DNA from: Flavobacterium sp.
GTDB taxonomy: Bacteria; Bacteroidota; Bacteroidia; Flavobacteriales; Flavobacteriaceae
Assembly: GCF_027531705.1 (NCBI RefSeq)
Contig: NZ_JAPZSP010000018.1
Span: 62,001 to 126,000, forward strand
DNA length: 64,000 nucleotides
Direction of reading: 5' to 3'
This document shows, one piece after another, positions 46,425 through 54,549 of this stretch. Below the pieces are notes generated by a model. It ran no database searches. It had not been told where the DNA came from and saw only the letters and a program-made list of their open reading frames with translations. A program made the position numbers and the translations under genes. Positions within the stretch are counted from its first letter, which is position 1, and each line of letters starts with the position of its first letter.

Positions 46425-47261
46425 AAAAGCAATAATTTCTTGATAAAGAGCCGTTTTATGCAAGCTATGTCCGTAACCTTTGGTTTTAATAAACTTAGCT
46501 TGTTGCCATGAACTTGCAATTTTTTCGCTTTCAGAAATCAGAACAACTTTGTCGTTTTTGTCGTGTGCAATAATGCCTTTGCTGTAGATTTTTTTACCAA
46601 AATTGATGCCCGAAAAGTCTTTAAGTTGCAGATTGAACTTTTGGATAAAATGCTTTTCGAGATTTTTCTGCATGCGTGAATTTAGGCTTAGCATTTTTAT
46701 GAAATTGTTGAAAATCACTTCCAAGTCGGATGGTGCGCCTAATAAAACCAGCTTTTCCAGGTTTTGATTTTGAAATTTTGACTGATAATATAAACTCGCC
46801 ATGCCGCCAACCGAATGTCCGATAATGGCATTTGGATTGTATTTTTGAGCGACAATATTTATAAATTCAGAGTACAAAATCGCATTGAATTCGTTGCCAG
46901 ACGACAAGCCGTGAGCAGGTGCATCGACTGCAATGATGGTGTAAGGTGTTTGTTTTAAATGCTCTAACAGTTTTTTCCAGCGTGACGCATTGCTTTCCCA
47001 ACCGTGGACTAGCAGAATTACTTTTTCGTTTCCTTTCCAGTGATAAGTTTGGATTTTGTGATGTTGAAATTCTAAAGTTGCTTTGGTTGCATCTTTCAAA
47101 ATTTCGGGTAATTCTTCATGCCTCAATCTGCCTTTTCGTGGCTGACTAAAAAGTTGGTAAGCCTTTTGAGTTGCTTTGTTGGGAGCAACATAACTAAGTC
47201 CATTAAGATACGATCCAATGGATTTGGTTAGAAGATAATATTGAATTTTTTTGAGTTTCAA
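46413..47261 (-). CDS. Alpha/beta hydrolase
   Basis: The 282-residue protein has the alpha/beta hydrolase fold. LLVHGWESNASRWKKLLEHL forms the oxyanion-hole strand, and the nucleophile elbow is IIGHSVGGMASL. The acid is in HDKNDKVV and the His in KGYGHSLHKT. The length and lack of a signal peptide fit a cytoplasmic esterase or thioesterase of unknown substrate. Its last residues LGA are encoded inside the structured repeat at 46324-46424. Confidence 0.92.
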   Translation of the reverse strand: MKLKKIQYYLLTKSIGSYLNGLSYVAPNKATQKAYQLFSQPRKGRLRHEELPEILKDATKATLEFQHHKIQTYHWKGNEKVILLVHGWESNASRWKKLLEHLKQTPYTIIAVDAPAHGLSSGNEFNAILYSEFINIVAQKYNPNAIIGHSVGGMASLYYQSKFQNQNLEKLVLLGAPSDLEVIFNNFIKMLSLNSRMQKNLEKHFIQKFNLQLKDFSGINFGKKIYSKGIIAHDKNDKVVLISESEKIASSWQQAKFIKTKGYGHSLHKTALYQEIIAFLGA

Positions 47262-47295
47262 AAAAGCAAAAGATTACAGAATTAGTCAAAAAAAA

Positions 47296-47311
47296 TCCCG
47301 ACGAATCGGGA
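47296..47311 (-). terminator. Intrinsic terminator with TTCG tetraloop
   Basis: On the minus strand TCCCGA-TTCG-TCGGGA is followed by eight T residues. It lies just past the stop of the coiled-coil gene (47319) and ends the 49794-47319 transcript. Confidence 0.88.
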
Positions 47312-47318
47312 CTTTAAA

Positions 47319-48098
47319 TTATATTGTTGCGAACAATTTTTCCATTTTTTCTCTTTCTTCTTCTGCTAGAGAAGCGTCAACTAAAATTCTTCCTGAATGC
47401 TCGTCGGTAATGATTTTTTTGCGACCAGCAATTTCAACTTGTGTTTGCGGAGGAATTGTAAAGAATGAACCAGCCGAAGCACCACGCTCGATAGAAACTA
47501 CTGCTAAACCGTTTCTTACGCTAGAACGAATTCTTTTGTAAGCAGCTAACAATCTTTCTTCGATTAGTCCTTCATACTCAGCAGATTTTTGAATTAAGAA
47601 GGTTTCTTCTTTTTCAGTTTCTGCCATAATATCGCTTAATTCTGCTTTTTTATGTTTTAAGTGTGTTGATTTTTGCTCCAATTTTTCTTTAGAACTACCA
47701 ATCACTTCTTTTTTGTGCTCCATAGAAGCTCTTAATTCTTTGATTTGTTTTTCTGCCAATTGAATTTCTAATTCTTGAAACTCAACTTCTTTAGTCAACG
47801 AATTAAATTCTCTGTTGTTACGAACAGAATCTTGTTGTTTAGTGTATTTTTTGATAGCTTCTTGGTGTTCTTCAATAGCGCTTTTTTTGGCTTTGATTTG
47901 CTCTTCGATGCTTTCAAGATCTGCTTTTAGTTTTTCGTTACGTGTAGTCAAACCAGCTACTTCATCTTCAAGATCTTCTACTTCTAAAGGCAATTCACCT
48001 CTTACGTTTCTAATTTCGTCAATTCTAGTGTCGATTAATTGTAAATCGTAAAGCGCTCTTAACTTTTCTTCAACGCTTAATTCTTTTGTAGTAGCCAT
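47319..48098 (-). CDS. Long coiled-coil protein with degenerate C4 zinc-ribbon domain
   Basis: The 259-residue protein has an N-terminal coiled coil of about 190 residues, rich in Glu and Lys. The C-terminal zf-RING_7-type domain normally carries two CxxC knuckles (CGGCFxxIPPQ and CEHCGRIL). Here the corresponding segments are GASAGSFFTIPPQTQVEIA and ITDEHSGRILVD, so all four zinc-binding Cys are Ser, Ala, Gly or Asp. The whole protein contains no Cys. The fold seems kept while metal binding is lost. Relatives have been described as regulatory or secretion-linked, without clear function. It lies 3 nt downstream of the Nif3-like gene. Confidence 0.9.
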   Translation of the reverse strand: MATTKELSVEEKLRALYDLQLIDTRIDEIRNVRGELPLEVEDLEDEVAGLTTRNEKLKADLESIEEQIKAKKSAIEEHQEAIKKYTKQQDSVRNNREFNSLTKEVEFQELEIQLAEKQIKELRASMEHKKEVIGSSKEKLEQKSTHLKHKKAELSDIMAETEKEETFLIQKSAEYEGLIEERLLAAYKRIRSSVRNGLAVVSIERGASAGSFFTIPPQTQVEIAGRKKIITDEHSGRILVDASLAEEEREKMEKLFATI

Positions 48099-48101
48099 AT
48101 T

Positions 48102-49217
48102 TTATAAGTACTTAACTGGATTTGTATTTTCTTCTGATAAAACAATTCTGTCTTGCGACAAATCAGGTGCAAAATTAGTAATTTTTTCTTTAAGAAAATC
48201 AACAATATAATTTTTTGTATATCTTTCGCTTTCAAAGTGACCAATATCGGCTAAAACTAGTTGATTTTCAACTTGATAAAAGTCGTGGTATTTTAAATCG
48301 GCTGTTAAAAAAACGTCAACATTTGCCTGAATTGCATTTTTGATAGCAAAACTTCCCGAACCACCGAGAACGGCAACTTTCTGAATCTTTTTACCCAATA
48401 ATGCCGAATGTCGAATGCCACCACACTGCATTTTGTCTTTTACAAAAGCTAAAAACTCGAGTTCATCCATTGGTTTTTCTAGCTCGCCCATCATTCCCAA
48501 TCCTATATTTTGATGCGAATTTTGCAAATCGTAAATTTCGTAAGCTACTTCTTCGTAAACATGATTTGAAAAAAGGGCTTTCAATATTTTAGATTGTAAA
48601 TATTTTTCAAAAGTGACTTCGATTTTTATTTCTTGAGCTTCGACAAATTCAAATCGTTCGCCAATTTCGGGATTGCTGTTTTCATTTCCCATATAGGTTC
48701 CAATTCCTTGCGAAGTGAAACTACAATCTTCATAATTGCCAATTTTTCCAGCACCAGCATCAAACAAAGCATTTCGCAATTTTTCAACATTTTCTGGAAT
48801 TGTGTAAGTGACTAATTTTTGAATGAAGTTGCTTTTAGGGACAAGAACTTTAGTGTTTTTTATACCCAAAGCATCACAGAAAATTTTGTTTACACCATTT
48901 TTATGATTGTCTAAAGCGGTATGAACGGCGTAAATGGCGATATCATTTTTAATGGCTTTAAGAATGGAGCGTTCAACGTAATTTTTTCCCGTAATTTTTT
49001 TGATTCCAGAAAATAAAATTGGGTGAAAACAAACTACCAAGTTGCAATTTTTAGTAATGGCTTCATCAATCACACTTTCTAATGCATCGTGACAAACCAA
49101 AACGCCAGTTGCTTCGTTTTCTTGATTTCCAACCAATAAACCTACGTTGTCAAAATCTTCAGCATAAGCCAAAGGTGCCATTTCTTCTAGGATTGTGAGT
49201 ATTTGTTTTATTTTCAT
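48102..49217 (-). CDS. Nif3-like dinuclear metal centre protein (YbgI family)
   Basis: The 371 residues comprise the two Nif3 halves with an inserted domain of about 110 residues (about 125-240) of the kind found in Gram-positive and Bacteroidota members. Metal ligand motifs are LVVCFHPILFSG, AVHTALDNHKNGVN and TADLKYHDFYQ with LADIGHFESE. The family is annotated as GTP cyclohydrolase I type 2-like, but the physiological reaction is unsettled. The gap to the coiled-coil gene is only 3 nt. This pair, Nif3 plus zinc-ribbon coiled coil, is a recurrent neighbourhood in bacteria as I recall, suggesting a shared role. Confidence 0.94.
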   Translation of the reverse strand: MKIKQILTILEEMAPLAYAEDFDNVGLLVGNQENEATGVLVCHDALESVIDEAITKNCNLVVCFHPILFSGIKKITGKNYVERSILKAIKNDIAIYAVHTALDNHKNGVNKIFCDALGIKNTKVLVPKSNFIQKLVTYTIPENVEKLRNALFDAGAGKIGNYEDCSFTSQGIGTYMGNENSNPEIGERFEFVEAQEIKIEVTFEKYLQSKILKALFSNHVYEEVAYEIYDLQNSHQNIGLGMMGELEKPMDELEFLAFVKDKMQCGGIRHSALLGKKIQKVAVLGGSGSFAIKNAIQANVDVFLTADLKYHDFYQVENQLVLADIGHFESERYTKNYIVDFLKEKITNFAPDLSQDRIVLSEENTNPVKYL

Positions 49218-49230
49218 TTTTTATAATCTT

Positions 49231-49794
49231 TTAAGTTGCCCATTCATTCAAAATCTCTTTTATTTCCCATTTAGAATTGATGTTTTCCAATACTAAAAAA
49301 CAACCATAATTATGTTCAATATTTCGATAAAGAGTGATTTTTACTAAGCAATATTTTTTTTCAAAATAAATTGGTTTATTGGCAATTAATAGACGCTGAT
49401 TGTTATCATTAAATCGTTTTGATACTTTTTGGAATTCTTCTAGCGACAAACAATTATTGACTTTGCTCTTCAAATACTGATTTTCTGTTGCAAAAAGGGT
49501 TGCCAAATCATTTGACCAATTCTCGGCTTTTTTAATGCTAATCTGTTTTTTAATTTCAACTGAATTCTTTTTTAGAATTTCATTTTTAGTAATTACTTCA
49601 AAAAACTCCTCGTTGTTTTGTGCTTTTTCACAATAAAAACTTAAGAGTTGTAATCGCTCTTTAACAATTACTTTTTCTTTAGAATAGTATTTAGCTAAAA
49701 TCACTTTTAGTATTGCAGCATCATTTTTTTCTTGTGAAAATACAACTTGAGAGCTAAGAAGAAGAAAAACTATTAATTTAAAACAAAGCTTCAT
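49231..49794 (-). CDS. Secreted protein of unknown function
   Basis: I do not recognise this 187-residue protein. It has a clear signal peptide (MKLCFKLIVFLLLSSQVVFSQ), a helical basic central part (AAILKVILAKYYSKEKVIVK, KKQISIKKAENWS) and a C-terminal beta-rich part with KYCLVKITLYRNIE and GCFLVLENINSKWEIKEI. The C-terminal pattern resembles small domains that pair a strand-rich surface with a terminal Trp. It is the first gene after a good promoter (49816-49843) and precedes the Nif3-like gene by 13 nt, so it is probably on the same transcript. Confidence 0.75.
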   Translation of the reverse strand: MKLCFKLIVFLLLSSQVVFSQEKNDAAILKVILAKYYSKEKVIVKERLQLLSFYCEKAQNNEEFFEVITKNEILKKNSVEIKKQISIKKAENWSNDLATLFATENQYLKSKVNNCLSLEEFQKVSKRFNDNNQRLLIANKPIYFEKKYCLVKITLYRNIEHNYGCFLVLENINSKWEIKEILNEWAT

Positions 49795-49815
49795 TTTTCA
49801 AATTTAATTACTTTT

Positions 49816-49843
49816 CAAAGATAGTAAAATGTTGGATTATCAA
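49816..49843 (-). promoter_or_regulatory. Promoter of the 49794-47319 operon (TTG-N17-TATCTTTG)
   Basis: On the minus strand TTG (49843-49841) is followed after 17 nt by TATCTTTG (49823-49816), an exact consensus match. Transcription would start near 49809, about 15 nt before the ATG at 49794. Confidence 0.5.
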
Positions 49844-49880
49844 TTCAAATTGAAAAGGAATTAATATTGCACGATTTTTG

Positions 49881-49888
49881 TATATTTG
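49881..49888 (+). promoter_or_regulatory. Candidate -7 element (TATATTTG) of the toxin-antitoxin operon
   Basis: An exact TAnnTTTG match ending 20 nt before the antitoxin ATG (49909). I find no TTG at 17-23 nt upstream and no obvious palindrome, though antitoxins of this kind often repress their own promoter. Confidence 0.4.
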
Positions 49889-49908
49889 TAATTCAAAATT
49901 ATTAGGAT

Positions 49909-50163
49909 ATGACTACTTTAACTATAAAAATAAACGAGCGTTCCAAAAAAGGCAAAGCTTTTCTTGAGTTTGCCAAGACATTTTTTGATGAAGGAAAAGA
50001 TGTTGAAATAATTGAATCTGATTCAAAAGCTGTAAAAAAAGAAAAAAGTATATATAGTGAAGCTTTTATTAAAAAAATTAAAAAAGCTGAAGAAAATATC
50101 AAAAACGGTAATTGCATAACTATTGATCCTAACGATGTATGGGGAAGTTTAGGGTTAAAGTAA
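49909..50163 (+). CDS. Antitoxin of a YoeB-type toxin-antitoxin pair
   Basis: The 84-residue protein begins MTTLTIKINERSKKGKAFLE, an N-terminal segment common to flavobacterial antitoxins of YoeB/RelE toxins. It continues with a charged helix and ends CITIDPNDVWGSLGLK, the C-terminal part expected to wrap around the toxin. It shares 25 nt with the toxin gene in another frame, so the two products are made in coupled fashion. The N terminus is probably a DNA-binding or dimerising strand-helix unit (DUF2683-like); the family name is from memory. Confidence 0.85.
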   Translation: MTTLTIKINERSKKGKAFLEFAKTFFDEGKDVEIIESDSKAVKKEKSIYSEAFIKKIKKAEENIKNGNCITIDPNDVWGSLGLK

Positions 50164-50420
50164 CTAAAATTGCTCAAAAAGATATTGAAAAGCATTTAAA
50201 ATCAGGAAATAAAGTTTCCATTAGAGCAATTGATAAAATTCTGGAAGATCTTTTAGAAAACCCTTATGAAGGTTATGGAAATCCTGAGGCATTGAAATAT
50301 GAATATTCTGGTTATTGGTCTAGAAAAATTAATCAGAAAGATAGATTGATATATAGAATTGATGAAGATATAGTAACCGTTTTTGTTATCTCTGCAATGG
50401 GACATTACTCAGATAAATAA
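50139..50420 (+). CDS. YoeB/Txe-family mRNA interferase toxin
   Basis: The 93-residue toxin of the RelE superfamily would cleave mRNA at the ribosomal A site. Key residues have counterparts to E. coli YoeB: Glu in GNPEALKYEYSGYWSRKI, Arg in the following INQKDRLIYRI, and the terminal His-Tyr in MGHYSDK. The start ATG lies inside the last codons of the antitoxin gene (25-nt overlap), and both frames there encode conserved residues (DVWGSLGLK and MGKFRVK). It is followed after 1 nt by lpxK, so toxin and lipid A biosynthesis may share a transcript. Confidence 0.93.
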   Translation: MGKFRVKVTKIAQKDIEKHLKSGNKVSIRAIDKILEDLLENPYEGYGNPEALKYEYSGYWSRKINQKDRLIYRIDEDIVTVFVISAMGHYSDK

Positions 50421-50421
50421 G

Positions 50422-51459
50422 ATGAAGTTCCTACGAAAAATCCTTTTCCCATTTTCCATTTTATACGGATTGATAACTGCTATCAGGAATTTTCTTTTTG
50501 ATAAAGGAATTCTAAAATCGTATTCGTTTGATATACCAATTATTGCAGTTGGAAATCTTAGCGTTGGTGGCACTGGAAAAACACCTCAAATTGAATATTT
50601 AATCCGATTGCTTTCGCCAAATTATAAAATGGCAACGTTAAGTCGTGGTTACAAACGAAAATCTGAAGGTTTTGTTATAGCAAATTCAACTTCGACTGCA
50701 GAAATTTTGGGCGATGAACCGTTTCAAATACATCAAAAATTCCCTGAAATAAAAGTAGCGGTCGACGCCAATAGAAAAAATGGCATTGAACAATTATTGA
50801 ATTTGGAAGACAAACCCGATGTGATTTTGCTAGACGATGCGTTTCAGCACCGAAAAGTGAAAGCTGGGTTTTATATTTTGTTAACGGCTTATGATGATTT
50901 GTTTTGCGATGACTATATGTTGCCAACAGGAAATCTTCGCGAAAGCAGAAATGGCGCCAATCGTGCCGATGTGATAATTGTCACGAAATGTCCCAAAGAT
51001 TTATCGGAAATTGCACAAGAAAATATAAGAAGAAAATTGAGGTTCTTCCTTCGTCAGAATGACAATGTTGAAAGGTTATTTTTCAGTTATATAGATTATG
51101 ATGATAAAGTTTATAATGAACTAGAAAGTAAAAAGGTTGAAGAAATAAAGCGTGATGCTAAATTACTTTTGGCTGGAATTGCAAAACCTGAACCGTTTTT
51201 CGGATATTTGCAGACTGAAAAAGACGAAACGTTGGTTTATCCTGATCATCATTTTTTTACAGAAAAAGATTTAATAGAAATACAAAATAAAGCAAATAAC
51301 AAGTTGATTATCACTACTGAAAAGGATTATGTTAGGTTAAAAAACAGCCATTTAAAATCACTTTTCTATTTACCAATCAAAAGTAGTTTTGTTGCAAGCA
51401 GTGATAATTTTGACAAAAACATAACAAATTATGTGGGAACAAGTACAAGAAACCGTTAA
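50422..51459 (+). CDS. lpxK: Tetraacyldisaccharide 4'-kinase LpxK
   Basis: LpxK phosphorylates the 4' position of the lipid A precursor at the inner membrane. ATG 50422 (MKFLRKILFPFSILYG) gives 345 residues and the expected N-terminal amphipathic membrane anchor. An in-frame ATG at 50383 would lie inside the toxin gene. The Walker A is GNLSVGGTGKTPQIEYL, followed by ATLSRGYKRKSEG and LLDDAFQHRKV, the latter being the conserved catalytic and Mg2+-binding stretch. It overlaps the next gene by 29 nt, an unusually long overlap for unrelated pathways. Confidence 0.96.
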   Translation: MKFLRKILFPFSILYGLITAIRNFLFDKGILKSYSFDIPIIAVGNLSVGGTGKTPQIEYLIRLLSPNYKMATLSRGYKRKSEGFVIANSTSTAEILGDEPFQIHQKFPEIKVAVDANRKNGIEQLLNLEDKPDVILLDDAFQHRKVKAGFYILLTAYDDLFCDDYMLPTGNLRESRNGANRADVIIVTKCPKDLSEIAQENIRRKLRFFLRQNDNVERLFFSYIDYDDKVYNELESKKVEEIKRDAKLLLAGIAKPEPFFGYLQTEKDETLVYPDHHFFTEKDLIEIQNKANNKLIITTEKDYVRLKNSHLKSLFYLPIKSSFVASSDNFDKNITNYVGTSTRNR

Positions 51460-52243
51460 TTATATCAAAGAAAAAACAGGTTTTACACCAGAATACGGTG
51501 TGATTTTAGGTTCAGGATTGGGCAGTTTTACTGATGATATCAAGATTGAACATACATTGCCTTATACCGAAATTCCAAATTTTCCTGTTTCGACTGTGCA
51601 AGGTCATAAAGGTGCGTTGGTTTTTGGAACTATTGGCGATAAAAAAGTGGTGGCTATGCAAGGTCGTTTTCATTTTTATGAAGGCTACGACATGAAACAA
51701 GTTACTTTTCCGGTTAGAGTGATGAAATATCTTGGTGTGACCAAATTGGTAGTATCAAATGCTTCTGGTGGTGTGAATCCGAGTTATAAAGTAGGTTCGA
51801 TTGTGATTATTAAAGATCATATCAATATGATGCCAGAACATCCTTTGCATGGGAAAAACGACGAACGTTTTGGACCAAGATTTGTCAATATGAGCGAACC
51901 TTATAGCAAAGCTATGATGGCTAAAGCCAAAAGTCTGGCTGCAGAAAATAATGTAACTGTTCACGACGGTATTTACCTTGGTTTGCAAGGTCCAACTTTT
52001 GAAACCTTAGCCGAATACAAAATGGTGAAAATTTTAGGAGCCGATTGTGTTGGAATGTCAACAGTTCCCGAAGTTATTGTGGCTCGACATATGGAAATGG
52101 AATGCTTCGGACTTTCTGTAATTACTGATATGGGCGACGAAGAAAACATTGAAGAAGTAAACCATGCCGAAGTTTTAAAAGCTGCTCAAAAAGCCGAACC
52201 TCATGTTCGATTGCTTATTAGAGAGTTGATTAAAAACTACTAA
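51431..52243 (+). CDS. Purine nucleoside phosphorylase (inosine/guanosine type)
   Basis: The 270-residue product is the trimeric class of purine nucleoside phosphorylase, which cleaves inosine and guanosine with phosphate for base salvage. Motifs are YGVILGSGLGSF, the phosphate-binding GRFHFYEGY, VVSNASGGVNPSYKVG and GLQGPTFETLAEYK followed by ADCVGMSTVPEVIVARH. The Asn in the late purine-binding loop is not readily aligned by eye. It overlaps the end of lpxK by 29 nt, and its stop precedes the third structured repeat by 19 nt. Confidence 0.93.
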   Translation: MWEQVQETVNYIKEKTGFTPEYGVILGSGLGSFTDDIKIEHTLPYTEIPNFPVSTVQGHKGALVFGTIGDKKVVAMQGRFHFYEGYDMKQVTFPVRVMKYLGVTKLVVSNASGGVNPSYKVGSIVIIKDHINMMPEHPLHGKNDERFGPRFVNMSEPYSKAMMAKAKSLAAENNVTVHDGIYLGLQGPTFETLAEYKMVKILGADCVGMSTVPEVIVARHMEMECFGLSVITDMGDEENIEEVNHAEVLKAAQKAEPHVRLLIRELIKNY

Positions 52244-52262
52244 TTTAGTAGCGATACAAAAC

Positions 52263-52346
52263 CTAAATAGCCCCGATTGGAGTGGCACGAAGTAGAGCGG
52301 AAAGCGGGAAAATGGATTTTAAAAAAGCCCAAGCCATTCGCTCCTA
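52263..52346 (+). repeat. Structured intergenic repeat, copy 3 (Flavo-1-like RNA candidate)
   Basis: CCCG (52272-52275) can pair with CGGG (52305-52308); the same helix is CCTG/CAGG in copies 1 and 2, a compensatory change. GGAGTG (52279-52284) can pair with CGCTCC (52339-52344, one G-T) and AATGG (52311-52315) with CCATT (52334-52338). The element fills the space between two convergent genes, and the TAG stop of gap lies inside its conserved end. Confidence 0.6.
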
Positions 52347-53333
52347 CTTATTTATGTATTGAATCAAATCAATAATTCGGCTCGAATAACCTATTTCGTT
52401 GTCGTACCAGCCAACTACTTTTACCATTTTGTCAATAACCGATGTGAGTTGTGCATCAAAAAGGCATGAGTTTTTATTTCCTATAATATCTACCGAAACT
52501 ATTGGGTCTTCGGTGTAATCTAGAATTCCTTTTAAGTTGGTTTGCGATGCTTTTTGGAAAGCAGTATTAATTTCTTCAATTGTCACGGCGCGTTTAACGT
52601 TGAAAGTAATATCGGTCAACGAACCATCTGGAACGGGAACACGAATGCCACAACCACCTATTTTTCCTTCCATTTCTGGAAATATTTTGGTCAATGCTTT
52701 AGCAGCACCAGTTGTTGTTGGCACAATTGATTGACTTGCGCCACGTGCTCTTCGCAAATCTTTATGCGGTTGATCGTGCAAACTTTGATCGGTTGTGTAC
52801 GAGTGAACGGTTGTAATATACGCTTGTTCGATACCGCAAAGTTCGTTAATCACTTTTATCATCGGAGCAGCGTTATTGGTCGTACAACTCGCGTTGGAAA
52901 CAATTGTTTCGCTACCATCGAGAATGTGTTCGTTTACGCCCAAAACCACTGTTTTGATTTCTTCCACTTCGGATGGCGCAGATAGGATTACTTTTTTAGC
53001 ACCCGAAATAATATGCTGATTGATTTCTTCAAAAGTTTTAAACTTTCCAGTTGATTCAATAACAATATCGATATTTTCCCAATTCAGATTTGAAATCTCT
53101 TTTTGATGAAAAAACAAATACTTTTTACCATCTACAATAATATGATTGTCATCAAAAGTGACATCGTAAGGTAAAACACCGTGAATGCTATCGTATTTTA
53201 TAAGATGTGCCATCGTGCGATTGTCAGCAATATCATTTATCGCCACAACTTCAATAGTCGGATGATTGAGAAGCAATCTGAAAAGATTTCGTCCAATGCG
53301 CCCAAAACCATTAATAGCAATTTTTATCTTCAA
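52344..53333 (-). CDS. gap: Glyceraldehyde-3-phosphate dehydrogenase
   Basis: The 329-residue NAD-dependent glycolytic enzyme has the Rossmann motif INGFGRIGRNLFRLL and INDIADNRTMAHL, where an Asp follows the second strand and favours NAD. The catalytic Cys is in SNASCTTNNAAP, and the substrate His is in TTVHSYTTDQSLHD. RRARGASQSIVPTTTGAAK and GWYDNEIGYSSR are also present. The length is normal. The stop codon lies within the third structured repeat. Upstream is a short tandem AGTTTAAA repeat and no consensus promoter. Confidence 0.97.
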   Translation of the reverse strand: MKIKIAINGFGRIGRNLFRLLLNHPTIEVVAINDIADNRTMAHLIKYDSIHGVLPYDVTFDDNHIIVDGKKYLFFHQKEISNLNWENIDIVIESTGKFKTFEEINQHIISGAKKVILSAPSEVEEIKTVVLGVNEHILDGSETIVSNASCTTNNAAPMIKVINELCGIEQAYITTVHSYTTDQSLHDQPHKDLRRARGASQSIVPTTTGAAKALTKIFPEMEGKIGGCGIRVPVPDGSLTDITFNVKRAVTIEEINTAFQKASQTNLKGILDYTEDPIVSVDIIGNKNSCLFDAQLTSVIDKMVKVVGWYDNEIGYSSRIIDLIQYINK

Positions 53334-53376
53334 GTTTAAAAGTTTAGAGGTTTAAAAGTTTAAAAGTTAGAGAAGT
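53333..53376. repeat. Short AT-rich tandem repeat upstream of gap
   Basis: A degenerate run of AGTTTAAA/AGTTTAGAGG-type units lies directly upstream of the gap start codon. The five or so units are 8-10 nt each (AGTTTAAA appears twice exactly). Replication slippage is the likely origin; it could also affect the leader of gap. Confidence 0.6.
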
Positions 53377-53429
53377 CTTATAAACTCATAAACTTATTTT
53401 GGAATTTGTTTTTTGTTTTTTGGAATTTT

Positions 53430-54299
53430 TTAAAGAATGTGTTTTTCAGCATGATAACTCGAACGCACCAAAGCGCCACTTTCTACATGACGGAATCCCA
53501 TTTCTTTTCCTAGTTTTTCGTATTTTTCAAATTGCTCTGGCGTTATGAATTCTTTTACTGGCAAATGTTTTTTACTTGGTTGCAAATACTGACCAATAGT
53601 AATAATGTCAACATTTTGATTGCGAATATCTTGCATGGTTTCGATAACTTCGGCTTCAGTTTCTCCCAAACCTAACATGATTCCCGATTTGGTTCTACGG
53701 ATTCCTTGTGCTTTCAAATAGCGTAAAACTTCCAAACTTTTATCATATTTAGCTTGAATTCTTACTTCACGAGTTAATCTGCGAACGGTTTCTATGTTAT
53801 GAGAAACAACTTCGGGATTTGCTTTTATAATACGATCAATATTTCTAGTATTTCCTTGAAAATCTGGAATTAGTGTTTCAAGTGTTGTAGAAGGATTCAT
53901 TCTTCTAATAGCATTTACTGTTTCTAACCAAATAATAGATCCCATATCTTTTAGGTCGTCTCGGTCAACACTTGTAATTACAGCATGTTTTATTTTCATT
54001 AGCTTTATAGAGCGAGCAACTTTTTCAGGTTCTGCCCAATCAACATCTTCAGGACGACCTGTTTTTACGCCACAAAATCCACATGAACGTGTGCAGATAT
54101 TGCCCAAAATCATAAACGTTGCAGTTCCTTCGCCCCAACATTCTCCCATATTTGGACAACTTCCCGATGTACAAATGGTGTTCAGTTGGTATTTGTCAAC
54201 CAATCCGCGAAGTTCAGTGTATTTTTGACCAATAGGCAATTTTACTTTCAGCCATTTTGGTTTTCCAATCGGAAGTGTATTTTCAGTAACGGTTTCCAT
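53430..54299 (-). CDS. lipA: Lipoyl synthase LipA
   Basis: LipA is a radical SAM enzyme that inserts two sulfur atoms into octanoyl chains on lipoyl domains. I choose ATG 54299 ([18 protein letters not shown]), 289 residues; an upstream ATG at 54320 adds seven unconserved residues. The auxiliary cluster motif is [12 protein letters not shown], the radical SAM motif CTRSCGFC, and the C-terminal cluster ligand region [24 protein letters not shown] is the usual context. A TATCTTTG (minus strand, 54325-54318) lies just upstream and may be its -7 box. Confidence 0.97.
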   Translation of the reverse strand: METVTENTLPIGKPKWLKVKLPIGQKYTELRGLVDKYQLNTICTSGSCPNMGECWGEGTATFMILGNICTRSCGFCGVKTGRPEDVDWAEPEKVARSIKLMKIKHAVITSVDRDDLKDMGSIIWLETVNAIRRMNPSTTLETLIPDFQGNTRNIDRIIKANPEVVSHNIETVRRLTREVRIQAKYDKSLEVLRYLKAQGIRRTKSGIMLGLGETEAEVIETMQDIRNQNVDIITIGQYLQPSKKHLPVKEFITPEQFEKYEKLGKEMGFRHVESGALVRSSYHAEKHIL

Positions 54300-54494
54300 T
54301 TTAAAAAAATTGAAAGGCAAAGATAGTATATTGAAAATACTTTTTTTCTAAAATATTGCTAAAAGAAGCTCCATAAATTTTTCAAAATTAGAGAAGCTAC
54401 ATTAACTCAATATTATGTAACTATTTTCTAACAACTATTATTTATATAGTTGTATTACAAACAATTAATAATATCATAATTTAAAAAATAGAAG

Positions 54495-54520
54495 TTGAAA
54501 TCATAATGAGAATAACTTTG
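54495..54520 (+). promoter_or_regulatory. Candidate promoter (TTG-N15-TAACTTTG) of the orphan secreted protein
   Basis: TAACTTTG at 54513-54520 is an exact -7 consensus and TTG at 54495-54497 is 15 nt upstream, slightly short for the consensus spacing. The ATG is at 54550. Confidence 0.4.
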
Positions 54521-54549
54521 TGTCATTATTAATTTAAACAATCTTAATT

